From Paraburkholderia phenazinium (GTDB lineage: Bacteria > Pseudomonadota > Gammaproteobacteria > Burkholderiales > Burkholderiaceae): a stretch of 64,000 bases of DNA. Numbering within the stretch: position 1 is the stretch's first letter; the number at the start of each line of letters is the position of its first letter. Positions 43,300 to 51,307 of this stretch are shown here, piece by piece. The DNA is taken from assembly GCF_900141745.1 (NCBI RefSeq), contig NZ_FSRM01000001.1, positions 2,542,001 through 2,606,000 on the forward strand, given 5' to 3'. A program made the position numbers and the translations under genes. The notes beneath the pieces were generated by a model. It searched no databases. It was not told the origin of the DNA and saw only the letters and a list, made by a program, of their open reading frames with translations.

Positions 43300-45017
43300 G
43301 CACCAAACATCTGCGGAATGAGGCGCCCGGCGATCCGCCGGCGCGCAAAAAAGGCGTGCCGAAGCAGAAGTCCGGGCATGCCGATGCCACAGTGGCCGAA
43401 ACGCAGGCTGCTGATGCGGGAGCGGGTCTGGACAACGCTGTAACTGCACGGGGACACACCGGAACGCCCTCAGAGGGGCAAAGGGAAGTCCGTATGAACG
43501 TAGCCGATAGACGGCCTCTGCCGTGCCCGTCCGACTGGACCTTCGAACTGATCGAGGAATACGACACCCATATTGCCCGTGTTGCAGAGCAATATGAGCT
43601 GGACGTGTACCCGATCCAGCTCGAACTCATCAGCGCTGAACAGATGATGGATGCGTACGCGTCCGTCGGCATGCCGGTGAACTACCGGCACTGGTCGTTC
43701 GGCAAACACTTCTTGTCCACCGAAAAAAGCTACCGTCGCGGACAGATGGGGCTGGCTTACGAAATCGTCATCAATTCAAACCCCTGCATCGCGTATCTGA
43801 TGGAAGAGAACACGATGACGATGCAGGCTCTCGTCATCGCGCACGCGGCCTACGGACATAACTCGTTCTTCAAGGGCAACTATCTGTTCAAGCTGTGGAC
43901 AGATGCGCACGCGATCATCGATTACCTCGTTTACGCGAAGAATTACATTGCGGAGTGCGAGGAGCGGTTCGGCATGGACCGGGTCGAGGAACTGCTCGAC
44001 TCCTGCCATGCGCTGCAAAATTACGGCGTGGACCGGTATAAGCGGCCGCAAAAGCTGTCGTTGCAGAAGGAATCGGCGGCGCGGCGCGAACGCGAAGCGT
44101 ATCTGCAGTCGCAGGTAAACGAGCTGTGGCGCACGCTGCCGAACAGGCAGACGCCGGAGCCGGAGGAAACCGACGACCGCTATCCGCCCGAGCCGCAGGA
44201 AAATCTGCTGTATTTCGCGGAGAAAAATGCACCGTTACTCGAGCCGTGGGAGCGCGAGGTCATTCGCATCGTGCGCAAGATCGGCCAGTATTTCTACCCG
44301 CAGCGCCAGACTCAGGTAATGAACGAAGGCTGGGCGACGTTCTGGCATTACACGCTGCTCAACACGCTGTACAACCAGGGCAAGCTGGAAGACGGCTTCA
44401 TGATGGAGTTCCTCCATTCGCACAGCAACGTCGTCTATCAGCCGCCGGTCACGAAGCCGTATTACAGCGGCATTAATCCGTATGCGCTGGGTTTTTCGAT
44501 GATGAGCGATATTCGCCGCATCTGCGAAAACCCGACCGAAGAGGATCGGCGCTGGTTCCCGGAACTGGCCGGAAGCCCCTGGCTGCCGGCGCTGCACTAC
44601 GCGATGCGTAACTTCAAGGACGAGAGCTTTGTGGCGCAGTATCTGTCACCGCATCTGATCCGCGAAATGCGGCTCTTCTCTGTGCTGGACGACGATATGC
44701 GCGACGCGCTGGAAGTTTCGGCGATCCACGATGACAGCGGCTATCAGTATGTGCGCCAGGCGCTGTCGCGACAGTACGATATGCATCACCGCGAGCCGAA
44801 TATTCAGGTCTGGTCGGTCAATACACGCGGCGACCGCAGTCTCACGTTGCGGCATTTCATGAGCGACAACCGGCATCTGTCTGGCGACAGTGATGAGGTG
44901 CTCAAGCATATGGCGCGGCTGTGGCAGTTCGACGTGTATCTGGAAAGCGTCGACGAAAACGGTACGGTGAGGAAGCGCTATGAGTGTCGGTATGTGCCAC
45001 CGGCAGTCAGGCTCTGA
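43296..45017 (+). CDS. spoVR: SpoVR family protein (YcgB)
   Basis: A 573-residue protein matching SpoVR/YcgB throughout (PSDWTFELIEEYDTHIARVA; VINSNPCIAYLMEENTMTMQ; HAAYGHNSFFKGNYLF). The ATG at 43296 overlaps the yeaH stop (ATGA) with AGGTGG upstream, giving a 66-residue polar N-terminal extension unlike the family. An internal ATG at 43494 has AAGGGAAG upstream and begins where homology begins, so it may be the real or an additional start. Third gene of the operon, followed by a terminator. The molecular role of SpoVR is unsettled. Confidence 0.93.
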   Translation: MSTKHLRNEAPGDPPARKKGVPKQKSGHADATVAETQAADAGAGLDNAVTARGHTGTPSEGQREVRMNVADRRPLPCPSDWTFELIEEYDTHIARVAEQYELDVYPIQLELISAEQMMDAYASVGMPVNYRHWSFGKHFLSTEKSYRRGQMGLAYEIVINSNPCIAYLMEENTMTMQALVIAHAAYGHNSFFKGNYLFKLWTDAHAIIDYLVYAKNYIAECEERFGMDRVEELLDSCHALQNYGVDRYKRPQKLSLQKESAARREREAYLQSQVNELWRTLPNRQTPEPEETDDRYPPEPQENLLYFAEKNAPLLEPWEREVIRIVRKIGQYFYPQRQTQVMNEGWATFWHYTLLNTLYNQGKLEDGFMMEFLHSHSNVVYQPPVTKPYYSGINPYALGFSMMSDIRRICENPTEEDRRWFPELAGSPWLPALHYAMRNFKDESFVAQYLSPHLIREMRLFSVLDDDMRDALEVSAIHDDSGYQYVRQALSRQYDMHHREPNIQVWSVNTRGDRSLTLRHFMSDNRHLSGDSDEVLKHMARLWQFDVYLESVDENGTVRKRYECRYVPPAVRL

Positions 45018-45053
45018 TTGTCGCGGGCGCTTCGCCCGATGCGAGCGTTGTTC

Positions 45054-45080
45054 AAAAGCCAGCCTTCGGGCTGGCTTTTT
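45054..45080 (+). terminator. Intrinsic terminator of the prkA operon
   Basis: An 11-bp stem (45054-45064 with 45069-45079) closed by the stable tetraloop TTCG, ending in a run of T. It lies 37 bases after the spoVR stop. Confidence 0.93.
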
Positions 45081-45228
45081 ATTGGCGCATGCTGCCGGCA
45101 GCACCTAACGCGTTAGCGCACCCTCTGGGGAAGAGATTCGCCTGGCATGAGGTGTATTGGCCGACTTCGGCGGTCTCGAAACAAGGGGGCTTGTAGATCT
45201 GCGGAAATCCCCAAACTTGCGTGTAAAA

Positions 45229-45238
45229 TTAGCGCTAA
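45229..45238. promoter_or_regulatory. Palindrome in the toxin-antitoxin promoter
   Basis: TTAGCGCTAA is a perfect 10-bp palindrome overlapping a -10-like TAAAAT (45224-45229), 48 bases before the antitoxin start. It is a candidate autoregulatory operator. Confidence 0.4.
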
Positions 45239-45285
45239 ACCTGAACGAAGATTTTTTACAAAACCAAATCGAATGGAGAACCCAC

Positions 45286-45468
45286 ATGACCCCGAAAGGC
45301 AAGACTGGGAATATCCATGGTGTCGAAGTGAAAGCACGAGCACGGACGCAAGAACCGACAGTGACGGTAACGACGGATACTGTGGAAGGCCGCAAAGCGG
45401 TATTGCTCGCCGTTGAAAAGGTATACGAGCAGCACCGTGAGGTGATTCAGGCGCTCGCCAATCGATGA
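45286..45468 (+). CDS. Small antitoxin for the Doc-type toxin
   Basis: Sixty residues from ATG 45286 (GGAG 7-8 bases upstream); the longer open frame lacks support. A basic, beta-like N-terminus (IHGVEVKARAR) is followed by a C-terminal helix (RKAVLLAVEKVYEQHREVIQ). Residues 30-35 read TDTVEG, which fits the Fic-inhibition motif [ST]xxxE[GN] found in antitoxins such as VbhA, which is of similar size. It does not resemble Phd. Its stop overlaps the toxin start (ATGA), the usual antitoxin-first order. Confidence 0.7.
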   Translation: MTPKGKTGNIHGVEVKARARTQEPTVTVTTDTVEGRKAVLLAVEKVYEQHREVIQALANR

Positions 45469-45854
45469 CGCTCGACCCGGAGTTGGTTGGGCTGATTCAC
45501 GACTACATCCTGGGCAACGAACCAGGTATCCACGGATCTAATCGTGGCGCGTTGGAAGGCGCGCTCGGCCGGATAGAATCTCGGCGACATTACGAGGGCC
45601 TTCACGACATTTTCGAGATTGCGGGTCTGTACGCCGAAGCGATCGCGAGGGGGCATACATTCTCCGATGCCAATAAGCGGACTGCGCTCGTGTCTGCGCT
45701 GGTTTACCTGTTTCTAGAAGGGTTCTCAGTTGAACGGACGCCCGCTCTCGAAGAGATCATGGTTGACGTCGCCGAGGGCCGGCTGAATTACCTGGATCTG
45801 GCCAACATCTTTTCAACTCTGGCAGTTCGCGTCCCGCAACCGGGGTCCGAATAG
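45465..45854 (+). CDS. Doc-type (Fic superfamily) toxin
   Basis: A 129-residue protein, the size of P1 Doc. Its core motif HTFSDANKRT (residues 64-73) is the Doc form HxFx[DN]ANKR rather than the AMPylating Fic form HPFxxGNGR. Doc phosphorylates elongation factor EF-Tu and blocks translation. GLYAEAIARG before the motif and VYLFLEGF after it match the family. All motif residues appear intact, so it should be active. Coupled to the 60-residue gene just upstream. Confidence 0.85.
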   Translation: MTLDPELVGLIHDYILGNEPGIHGSNRGALEGALGRIESRRHYEGLHDIFEIAGLYAEAIARGHTFSDANKRTALVSALVYLFLEGFSVERTPALEEIMVDVAEGRLNYLDLANIFSTLAVRVPQPGSE

Positions 45855-45906
45855 TGCGAGCTCTGCGTCATCCGTGCTCATTCTTGCGGGATCGCGCTGG
45901 AACATG

Positions 45907-45932
45907 AAAAAAGCCCAGCGCAAGCACTGGGC
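45907..45932 (-). terminator. Hairpin with minus-strand T-run
   Basis: GCCCAG (45913-45918) pairs with CTGGGC (45927-45932), and on the minus strand the stem is followed by TTTTTT. It could end the minus-strand DUF4148 gene, 136 bases away. Confidence 0.55.
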
Positions 45933-45981
45933 CAAGCTACCAGACATTTGGCAGCGGAGGAGTCCGGGGAAATGATTTTGC

Positions 45982-46018
45982 AAACAGGCCCACATGGACG
46001 CCAGACGCTGGCCTGTTT
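45982..46018. other. Inverted repeat between toxin and DUF4148 gene
   Basis: AAACAGGCC (45982-45990) is complementary to GGCCTGTTT (46010-46018) with a 19-base loop. It lies in the 3' region between two convergent genes and may be part of a bidirectional terminator. Confidence 0.35.
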
Positions 46019-46067
46019 CATATTCGTGAGCCGGTGCAACCCGGCTCTATCTCATGCAACCGCCCGA

Positions 46068-46400
46068 TTAATGCGCAACGTAGACCGGCGGCGAGTACGG
46101 GCTAACCGTTAGCTCAGCGCGTTGACCCGACTGCGACGTGCCGCTTGCGCTCGGACCATAACTCGTCGTTTCAGTCTGCGCCGTACCATTTTGAGCGGCG
46201 ACCTTTGCTTCAGCGGCCTGGATGTCTTCCGGATAGTACGGGTCGCGGCCACGGGCCGGTGAATAGCCGGCCTGCTCGATCTGCACCAGTTCCGCACGCA
46301 CTTGTGCTCGCGTGACGGGCTGGCTGTTCGATTGGGCAAACGATGCTACCGGGGTAGCGAGAACAGCAGCAATAGCAACAGCTTGAATAAGGGACTTCAT
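46068..46400 (-). CDS. DUF4148-type secreted protein
   Basis: A 110-residue protein with signal peptide MKSLIQAVAIAAVLATPVASFA and the DUF4148 core VTRAQVRAELVQIEQAGYSP followed by PYYPEDIQAAEAKV. The family is abundant in Burkholderia, periplasmic or secreted, of unknown function. The tail is Ser/Gly/Thr-rich. The second gene on this strand (46468-46740) has a similar Gln/Ser-rich end, suggesting a paralogous pair. Confidence 0.85.
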   Translation of the reverse strand: MKSLIQAVAIAAVLATPVASFAQSNSQPVTRAQVRAELVQIEQAGYSPARGRDPYYPEDIQAAEAKVAAQNGTAQTETTSYGPSASGTSQSGQRAELTVSPYSPPVYVAH

Positions 46401-46467
46401 GATGTGTTACCTCCGAAATTTATTTATGGACTGCCTGTAGCACGTTCTTTAAACCGGTACGGCCATC

Positions 46468-46740
46468 TTAGTGATGGCTGAAGAACACCGAACGTGCGCC
46501 GGTCGACGGTTCACGCGAACCCGATTGCGAAGTTTGTTCCGTGACGCCGCCGTACGAGCTGTTGTCATTCGCGTTGGCACGTTCAGCTGCGACGGTTTGC
46601 GCGCTTTGGCCTTGTTGCGAAGCAGGTGCGCCAACAGTCGGACGGTAGAACGGTGCCGGGCCGTAGCCGCTAGCAAATGCGGGGGCGGCGAGGGTAGCGG
46701 AAGCAGCAACCAGCAGAGCAGCAATGATCTTGGTCTTCAT
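46468..46740 (-). CDS. Small secreted protein, DUF4148-like neighbour
   Basis: Ninety residues with signal peptide MKTKIIAALLVAASATLAAP and a Gln/Ser/Asn/Gly-rich mature part (SSYGGVTEQTSQSG). It lacks the DUF4148 core but has the same size, leader type and tail as the next gene. An inverted repeat CTATCGA/TCGATAG (46841-46847 and 46857-46863) lies 100 bases upstream in its presumed promoter region. Function unknown. Confidence 0.7.
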   Translation of the reverse strand: MKTKIIAALLVAASATLAAPAFASGYGPAPFYRPTVGAPASQQGQSAQTVAAERANANDNSSYGGVTEQTSQSGSREPSTGARSVFFSHH

Positions 46741-46972
46741 GATGGGACTCCATTAACGTTTTAATTTCAGTTCAGGATGGCGTCGCGACCGGGGCGGTGA
46801 GCTGTGTCTGCAACGTCGATGGAGGCAGTGTATACCCCGACTATCGAATCTTTGTATCGATAGCTCGAAATGACTGTTTTGAATCGGCCGATAATCCCGT
46901 GCGGCCCGCCAGACAAGGCGGAGCGAGGGACGGCGAGGCAGGATGAAGGTGAGGCGAGGGGCGGAGGGCGCG

Positions 46973-47011
<39 letters not shown>

Positions 47012-47019
47012 CCTGTTCG

Positions 47020-47241
47020 TTACGCTACGACGATGTTCGTTCCCAATTGATGAAGCAGATCGCGCAACGCTTCGGCCTGCGCCATGCGCGCGTCGCCCCG
47101 CAGATGAATCTGAACGGCACGACCAGCGATCCCGTCAACCGGATGCGCCAGCCACAATTCGACTGCCAGACCAAGTCCATCGGGCTGATTGATAGCCACG
47201 GGCTCGATGACCCGCGGCTTGAACGAGGCACGCTCGGACAT
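47020..47241 (-). CDS. Hypothetical 73-residue protein
   Basis: ATG 47241 has GAGGAG 7-8 bases upstream, which favours it over the longer open frame. The product is soluble, with strand-helix-strand character (GLGLAVELWLAHPVDGIAG, then QAEALRDLLHQLGTNIVVA). No family recognised. A heptamer repeat tract lies immediately beyond its stop. Confidence 0.65.
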   Translation of the reverse strand: MSERASFKPRVIEPVAINQPDGLGLAVELWLAHPVDGIAGRAVQIHLRGDARMAQAEALRDLLHQLGTNIVVA

Positions 47242-47546
47242 GGCAACACTCCTCTGATCTGACTGTGGAGCCTCGATGCTAGTCAGCGTCGCGGGCGTCG
47301 ACAAACGACAAATACGCGTTTGCAAATCACGGCGCAGCTTCGAAGAAAAACCGCTTATGTCACGAGCATCAGCGAGGCGGGTTGAATCAGCAGTACGAAG
47401 CACTGCGAGAGTCCAGACTGCGGAACCCGCGCAGCGCAGGCCATCGCGCCCGCGCTCACGCGTTCCCTTTCCTTAACGTGCGCTTTGCCGGTTCTTGCAT
47501 ACAGAACACCAACGTCAACGTGAAACGGCAAAGCCCAACCAACCGT
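47242..47546. other. Intergenic region without a visible gene
   Basis: About 300 bases between two small minus-strand genes. Several short open frames lack ribosome sites and family features. I see no terminator or repeat. It should carry the promoter of the 73-residue gene. Confidence 0.5.
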
Positions 47547-47738
47547 TCAACTCACCGAAGGCTCGCCTTCGCCTGGCTTCTTGCCAGGGTGGTCGGCCGG
47601 TGACTGTTTCCGCGACTCATCATCGCGCTCTGGCAATTTGCTCTTCTCGTTGTCGCTGTGACTGGCGGGTTGCGGATGCTTGAGATCCGGCTCTTTAGTC
47701 TCTTTCGGCTGCTTGCTCTCTTTGGTTTCGCTCATCAT
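47547..47738 (-). CDS. Small, highly charged, probably disordered protein
   Basis: Sixty-three residues, almost entirely Lys, Glu, Pro, Ser and Asp (ETKESKQPKETKEPDLKHPQ), with no hydrophobic core. GAGGAG stands 3-6 bases before a tandem ATG-ATG start, which supports translation. It is divergent to cbpA. Such hydrophilin-like proteins are common among stress genes, but no function can be assigned. Confidence 0.6.
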   Translation of the reverse strand: MMSETKESKQPKETKEPDLKHPQPASHSDNEKSKLPERDDESRKQSPADHPGKKPGEGEPSVS

Positions 47739-47916
47739 CGGCTCCTCGAGTGTAGATACTCAAGGAGTAGCAAAGCCCGGTCCTGCCTCCAGGATTCGCT
47801 GCGGATCGAACCGAAACAGGGGTGGTACAGACACGTTTCCCCTGAGTCGTATAGAGTAATAAATCAGCCGCAGTTGAACGCAGAGCCGTCCTCACTTTCA
47901 AGGGGCTGTTATCCAG

Positions 47917-48897
47917 ATGAAATACAAGGACTATTACGCCACCCTGGAGGTGGAGCGCAGCGCGACCCAGGACGAGATCAAGCGTGCCTACCGCAAGCTC
48001 GCCCGCAAATATCATCCGGACGTCAGCAAACAGGCAGACGGCGAGGAGCGCTTCAAGGAAGTCGGCGAGGCGTATGAGGTGCTCAAGGATCCAGAGAAAC
48101 GGGCGGCCTATGACCGGATGGGCAGCGAGTGGCAGAACGGCCAGGAATTCCAGCCGCCGCCGAACTGGGACGAAGGATTCGAGTTCCGCGGGGCGGGCAG
48201 TCAGGCGGGCGGTTATGCGGGCGACGAAGCCGGTTATCAGGCGGGCGGCGAAGCTAATCTCGACGACTTCTTCGAAGCCATGTTTGGCCGCACGCGCGGT
48301 GCGCGTCAACGGCAGGGGGCGGCCGCCGCGATGGGCGGCCAGGATCACCATGCGAAGATACTGATCGATCTCGAAGAGGCTTACCACGGGGCGCAGCGCG
48401 GCATCACGCTGCAGATGCCGGTGGTCGATCCGCAAGGCCACGTCACGCTGGAGTCGCGCACGCTGAATGTCACCATTCCCAAGGGCATTCGTGCCGGACA
48501 GCATTTGCGGCTTGCCGGGCAGGGCAGTCCCGGGATAGGCGGCGGTCCGCCGGGCGACCTGTACCTTGAGATCGCGTTTCGTGAACATCCGCGGTTTCGC
48601 GTCGATGGCCGCGACGTCTCGCTCGATTTGCCGGTCGCGCCCTGGGAAGCGGCGCTTGGCGCACAGATCACCGTGCCGACGCCCGACGGCTCCGTCGAAA
48701 TGACGGTGCCCAAGGGCTCGCAAGGAGGACGGCGCCTGCGGCTAAAGGGTAAAGGCATTCCTGGGAGCCAGCCCGGCGATCTGTACGTGGTCCTGAACAT
48801 CGTCTTGCCGCCGGCCGATACCGAACGTGCCGCAGCCGCCTATGACGTGATGCGGCAGGCGTTCAATTTCGACCCTCGCGCGCATTTTTATGGATGA
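47917..48897 (+). CDS. cbpA: DnaJ-type co-chaperone CbpA
   Basis: A 326-residue J-protein. The J domain (residues 1-70) has the HPD motif at 33-35 (KYHPDVSKQ); a Gly-rich linker follows; there is no zinc-finger domain, which separates CbpA from DnaJ; the two C-terminal substrate-binding beta domains complete it ([20 protein letters not shown]). It stimulates Hsp70 ATPase. The start is coupled to cbpM 9 bases downstream, and the pair is conserved. Confidence 0.93.
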   Translation: MKYKDYYATLEVERSATQDEIKRAYRKLARKYHPDVSKQADGEERFKEVGEAYEVLKDPEKRAAYDRMGSEWQNGQEFQPPPNWDEGFEFRGAGSQAGGYAGDEAGYQAGGEANLDDFFEAMFGRTRGARQRQGAAAAMGGQDHHAKILIDLEEAYHGAQRGITLQMPVVDPQGHVTLESRTLNVTIPKGIRAGQHLRLAGQGSPGIGGGPPGDLYLEIAFREHPRFRVDGRDVSLDLPVAPWEAALGAQITVPTPDGSVEMTVPKGSQGGRRLRLKGKGIPGSQPGDLYVVLNIVLPPADTERAAAAYDVMRQAFNFDPRAHFYG

Positions 48898-48906
48898 TCG
48901 CTCATC

Positions 48907-49224
48907 ATGAAAGAGTCCGTGACGACCTATCTGGAAGGTCAGATTGTGAATGAAGAGATGGAGTTCACGCTCGTCGAGTTGTGCCGCGTGAGCGGTGCCT
49001 CGCAAGACGAGGTGACGCTGTGGGTCGCAGAAGGTGCGTTCGAGCCGCAAGGCGCGCGCCCCGAAGAGTGGCGCTTTAGCGGCACGGCATTGCGCCGCGT
49101 GCGCACCGCCCACCGCCTCGCGCACGATCTCGAGATCAATCCGCCGGGCATCGCGCTCGTGCTCGATCTGCTCGACGAAATCGATTCGTTGCGGGCGCAT
49201 CCAAGGCGCACCCGTAGCGGCTAG
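48907..49224 (+). CDS. cbpM: Chaperone modulator CbpM
   Basis: A 105-residue MerR-HTH-like protein (FTLVELCRVSGASQDEVTLW, then a C-terminal coiled helix IALVLDLLDEIDSLRAH). CbpM binds the J domain of CbpA and blocks its action on Hsp70. It lies 9 bases after cbpA, as in E. coli. Confidence 0.9.
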   Translation: MKESVTTYLEGQIVNEEMEFTLVELCRVSGASQDEVTLWVAEGAFEPQGARPEEWRFSGTALRRVRTAHRLAHDLEINPPGIALVLDLLDEIDSLRAHPRRTRSG

Positions 49225-49465
49225 AGCAGGCGTTCCCCCATCGACGCCATACTGTCGCGCGCCACCGGCGCGGATTTGACAATTACCCCGCTGAGCCGCC
49301 ACGGACAAGGCATCGCGGCTCGCCGGACAAACTCGCAAAAGGGCCCTATCTCCGGCTCTTTTCCGCGAATCAAAATCCCGCTCTCCCCACAATAATTGCC
49401 CCTGTGTGATGTCGTGAATGTCAATTCACGCTCCTTCGCGCGACGAATACATACGGGGAGAACCA

Positions 49466-49936
49466 ATGAAAACCAGCGTGCTTTGCGCGGCAGCCGCCAT
49501 GACGGCGCTCGCCGCCGGCATACCCGCACACGCCGAACTCGGCAGCGCGCCCACCTGGCCGGCCAGCAGTTCGGGCCAGGCGACTCGCCTGGTCCAGCAC
49601 GTCAGCTCGGCAGCGGTGCCGTACACCGTCAACGAAACCACGCTGACCAGCGGGACGGTCGTGCGCGAATACATCGGACAAACCGGCACCGTATTCGCTG
49701 TCGTCTGGCATGGACCGCAGATGGCGCCGCTCAACAGCCTGCTCGGCAGCTACTTTCCAACCTATCTGCAGGGCGCGAGCGCCGCGCGCGCGGCTCAAGG
49801 CGGAGGCCATGGACCCGCCACCGTGCAGGCGCCCGGCCTGATGGTGCAATCCGGCGGACATATGGGCAATTTCACGGGCCGGGCCTATCTGCCTGCAGCA
49901 CTCCCACAAGGCACCAGTCCAGACGACCTGCAATGA
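49466..49936 (+). CDS. DUF2844-type secreted protein
   Basis: A 156-residue protein with a signal peptide ending GIPAHA and the family-like core LTSGTVVREYIGQTGTVFAV followed by VWHGPQMAPLNSLLGSYFP. ATG 49466 has GGGGAG 7 bases upstream; the longer frame is unsupported. Its stop overlaps the next start (ATGA). The DUF2844-DUF3443 pair recurs in Burkholderia as I recall. Function unknown; envelope-located. Confidence 0.82.
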   Translation: MKTSVLCAAAAMTALAAGIPAHAELGSAPTWPASSSGQATRLVQHVSSAAVPYTVNETTLTSGTVVREYIGQTGTVFAVVWHGPQMAPLNSLLGSYFPTYLQGASAARAAQGGGHGPATVQAPGLMVQSGGHMGNFTGRAYLPAALPQGTSPDDLQ

Positions 49937-51267
49937 ACACGACAAACATGAAACAAATCATGGCCCGCGCGTTCGTCGCGGCGCTTCTGGCCGGCCTTGC
50001 CGCCTGCGGCGGCGGTGGCGGCGGCTCGTCGTCGACTTCGGCGACCGGCAATACGACCAGCAATTCAACGACGACCACCCCCGCGACGAGTACGACGGCC
50101 ACGACGAACACCGTCAGCTCGGCAACGCCGACCGCGACGCCGACTGCGAGCACGGCTGCCAATACGGTTCCCGTGGTGGTTTCGTTCACGCAGTTCAATC
50201 GGGCGAATTCTCCGCTCGCCAGCGTCACGATCTGCACGGCGGGCACCGGAGCGACCGCTAACTGCTCGACGATCGATAACGTGCTGGTGGACACCGAATC
50301 GTTCGGCTTGCGTCTGTTTGCGTCGGCGATTCCGTCGAGCACACTCAACACGCTGAACGCGCAGACGCAGACGTCGACGGGTGCCACCATCGCCGAGTGC
50401 GCGTTGTTCGGCAGCGGCTATACATGGGGCACCGTGCGCAACGTCGACCTCAAGATGTCCGGCGAAGTGGCCCAGAACGTGCCCATTCAGGTGGTGTCCG
50501 ATTCGACGCTGGCGGCTAGCGCGCCGAGCGCTTGCCAGCAGCAGCCGGTTCTCGCCCAACCCACGGATCTGGGGGCGAACGGCATTCTCGGTGTAGGTGT
50601 GGCCCCGCAGGACTGTGGCGGCCAATGCGTGAGCAATAGCCCTGCGGGCACCTACTACGCCTGCAGCGGCACGAGCTGCGGCGTGGCCAACGAGCCGCTC
50701 GCGCAACAGGTGGGCAATCCGGTGCAGTTCTTCGCGACCGATAACAACGGCGTGGTGCTGGAGATGCCTGCAGTCGGTTCGACGGGGGCGGTGTCGTCCA
50801 CCGGCACGCTGGTCTTCGGGATCGACACGCAGGCCAACAACACGCTGGCGGGAGCCGGCGCGACCGTGCTGGGCACCGATCTGTCCGGAGACTTTACCGC
50901 GACGTACAACGGCGTCACCTATACCAGCAACGCCTTCTTCGACTCGGGATCGAGCGTCCTGTTTTTCCAGGACTCCAGCATTGGCAGCAGCGCGCTCAAG
51001 TACTACATCCCGAGCACGACACTGTCGCGTTCCGTCTCTATAGCCGGGACCAATCTCGTGACCGCGACCGTCGATTTCAACGTGGCGAATGCGAACACGC
51101 TATTTGCTACGGGGAACTATGCATTCAACGACATGGCCGCTTCCATGACCAGCGTGTTCGACATGGGCATGCCGTTCTTCTACGGACGTCACGTCTACTA
51201 TGGGATCACGGGCACGGCGTCGGCCGGTGGCGGCACGGGTCCGTACGTCGCCTTCACATCGAGCTGA
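49933..51267 (+). CDS. DUF3443-type lipoprotein with pepsin-like Asp motifs
   Basis: A 444-residue lipoprotein: lipobox LAGLAACG, a long Ser/Thr-rich linker (about 31-78), then a globular domain. Two motifs resemble the duplicated active-site loops of pepsin-like aspartic proteases: VDTESFGLRLF (Asp120) and FFDSGSSVLFF (Asp337), about 217 residues apart. The first has Glu where pepsins have Gly. Several Cys pairs fit an extracytoplasmic location. Coupled to the DUF2844 gene by a 4-base overlap. The protease reading is inference. Confidence 0.8.
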   Translation: MNTTNMKQIMARAFVAALLAGLAACGGGGGGSSSTSATGNTTSNSTTTTPATSTTATTNTVSSATPTATPTASTAANTVPVVVSFTQFNRANSPLASVTICTAGTGATANCSTIDNVLVDTESFGLRLFASAIPSSTLNTLNAQTQTSTGATIAECALFGSGYTWGTVRNVDLKMSGEVAQNVPIQVVSDSTLAASAPSACQQQPVLAQPTDLGANGILGVGVAPQDCGGQCVSNSPAGTYYACSGTSCGVANEPLAQQVGNPVQFFATDNNGVVLEMPAVGSTGAVSSTGTLVFGIDTQANNTLAGAGATVLGTDLSGDFTATYNGVTYTSNAFFDSGSSVLFFQDSSIGSSALKYYIPSTTLSRSVSIAGTNLVTATVDFNVANANTLFATGNYAFNDMAASMTSVFDMGMPFFYGRHVYYGITGTASAGGGTGPYVAFTSS

Positions 51268-51307
51268 CCGAACTGGCTGGCGTGCGGCGTTGCTTCGCGC
51301 GCGCCGC

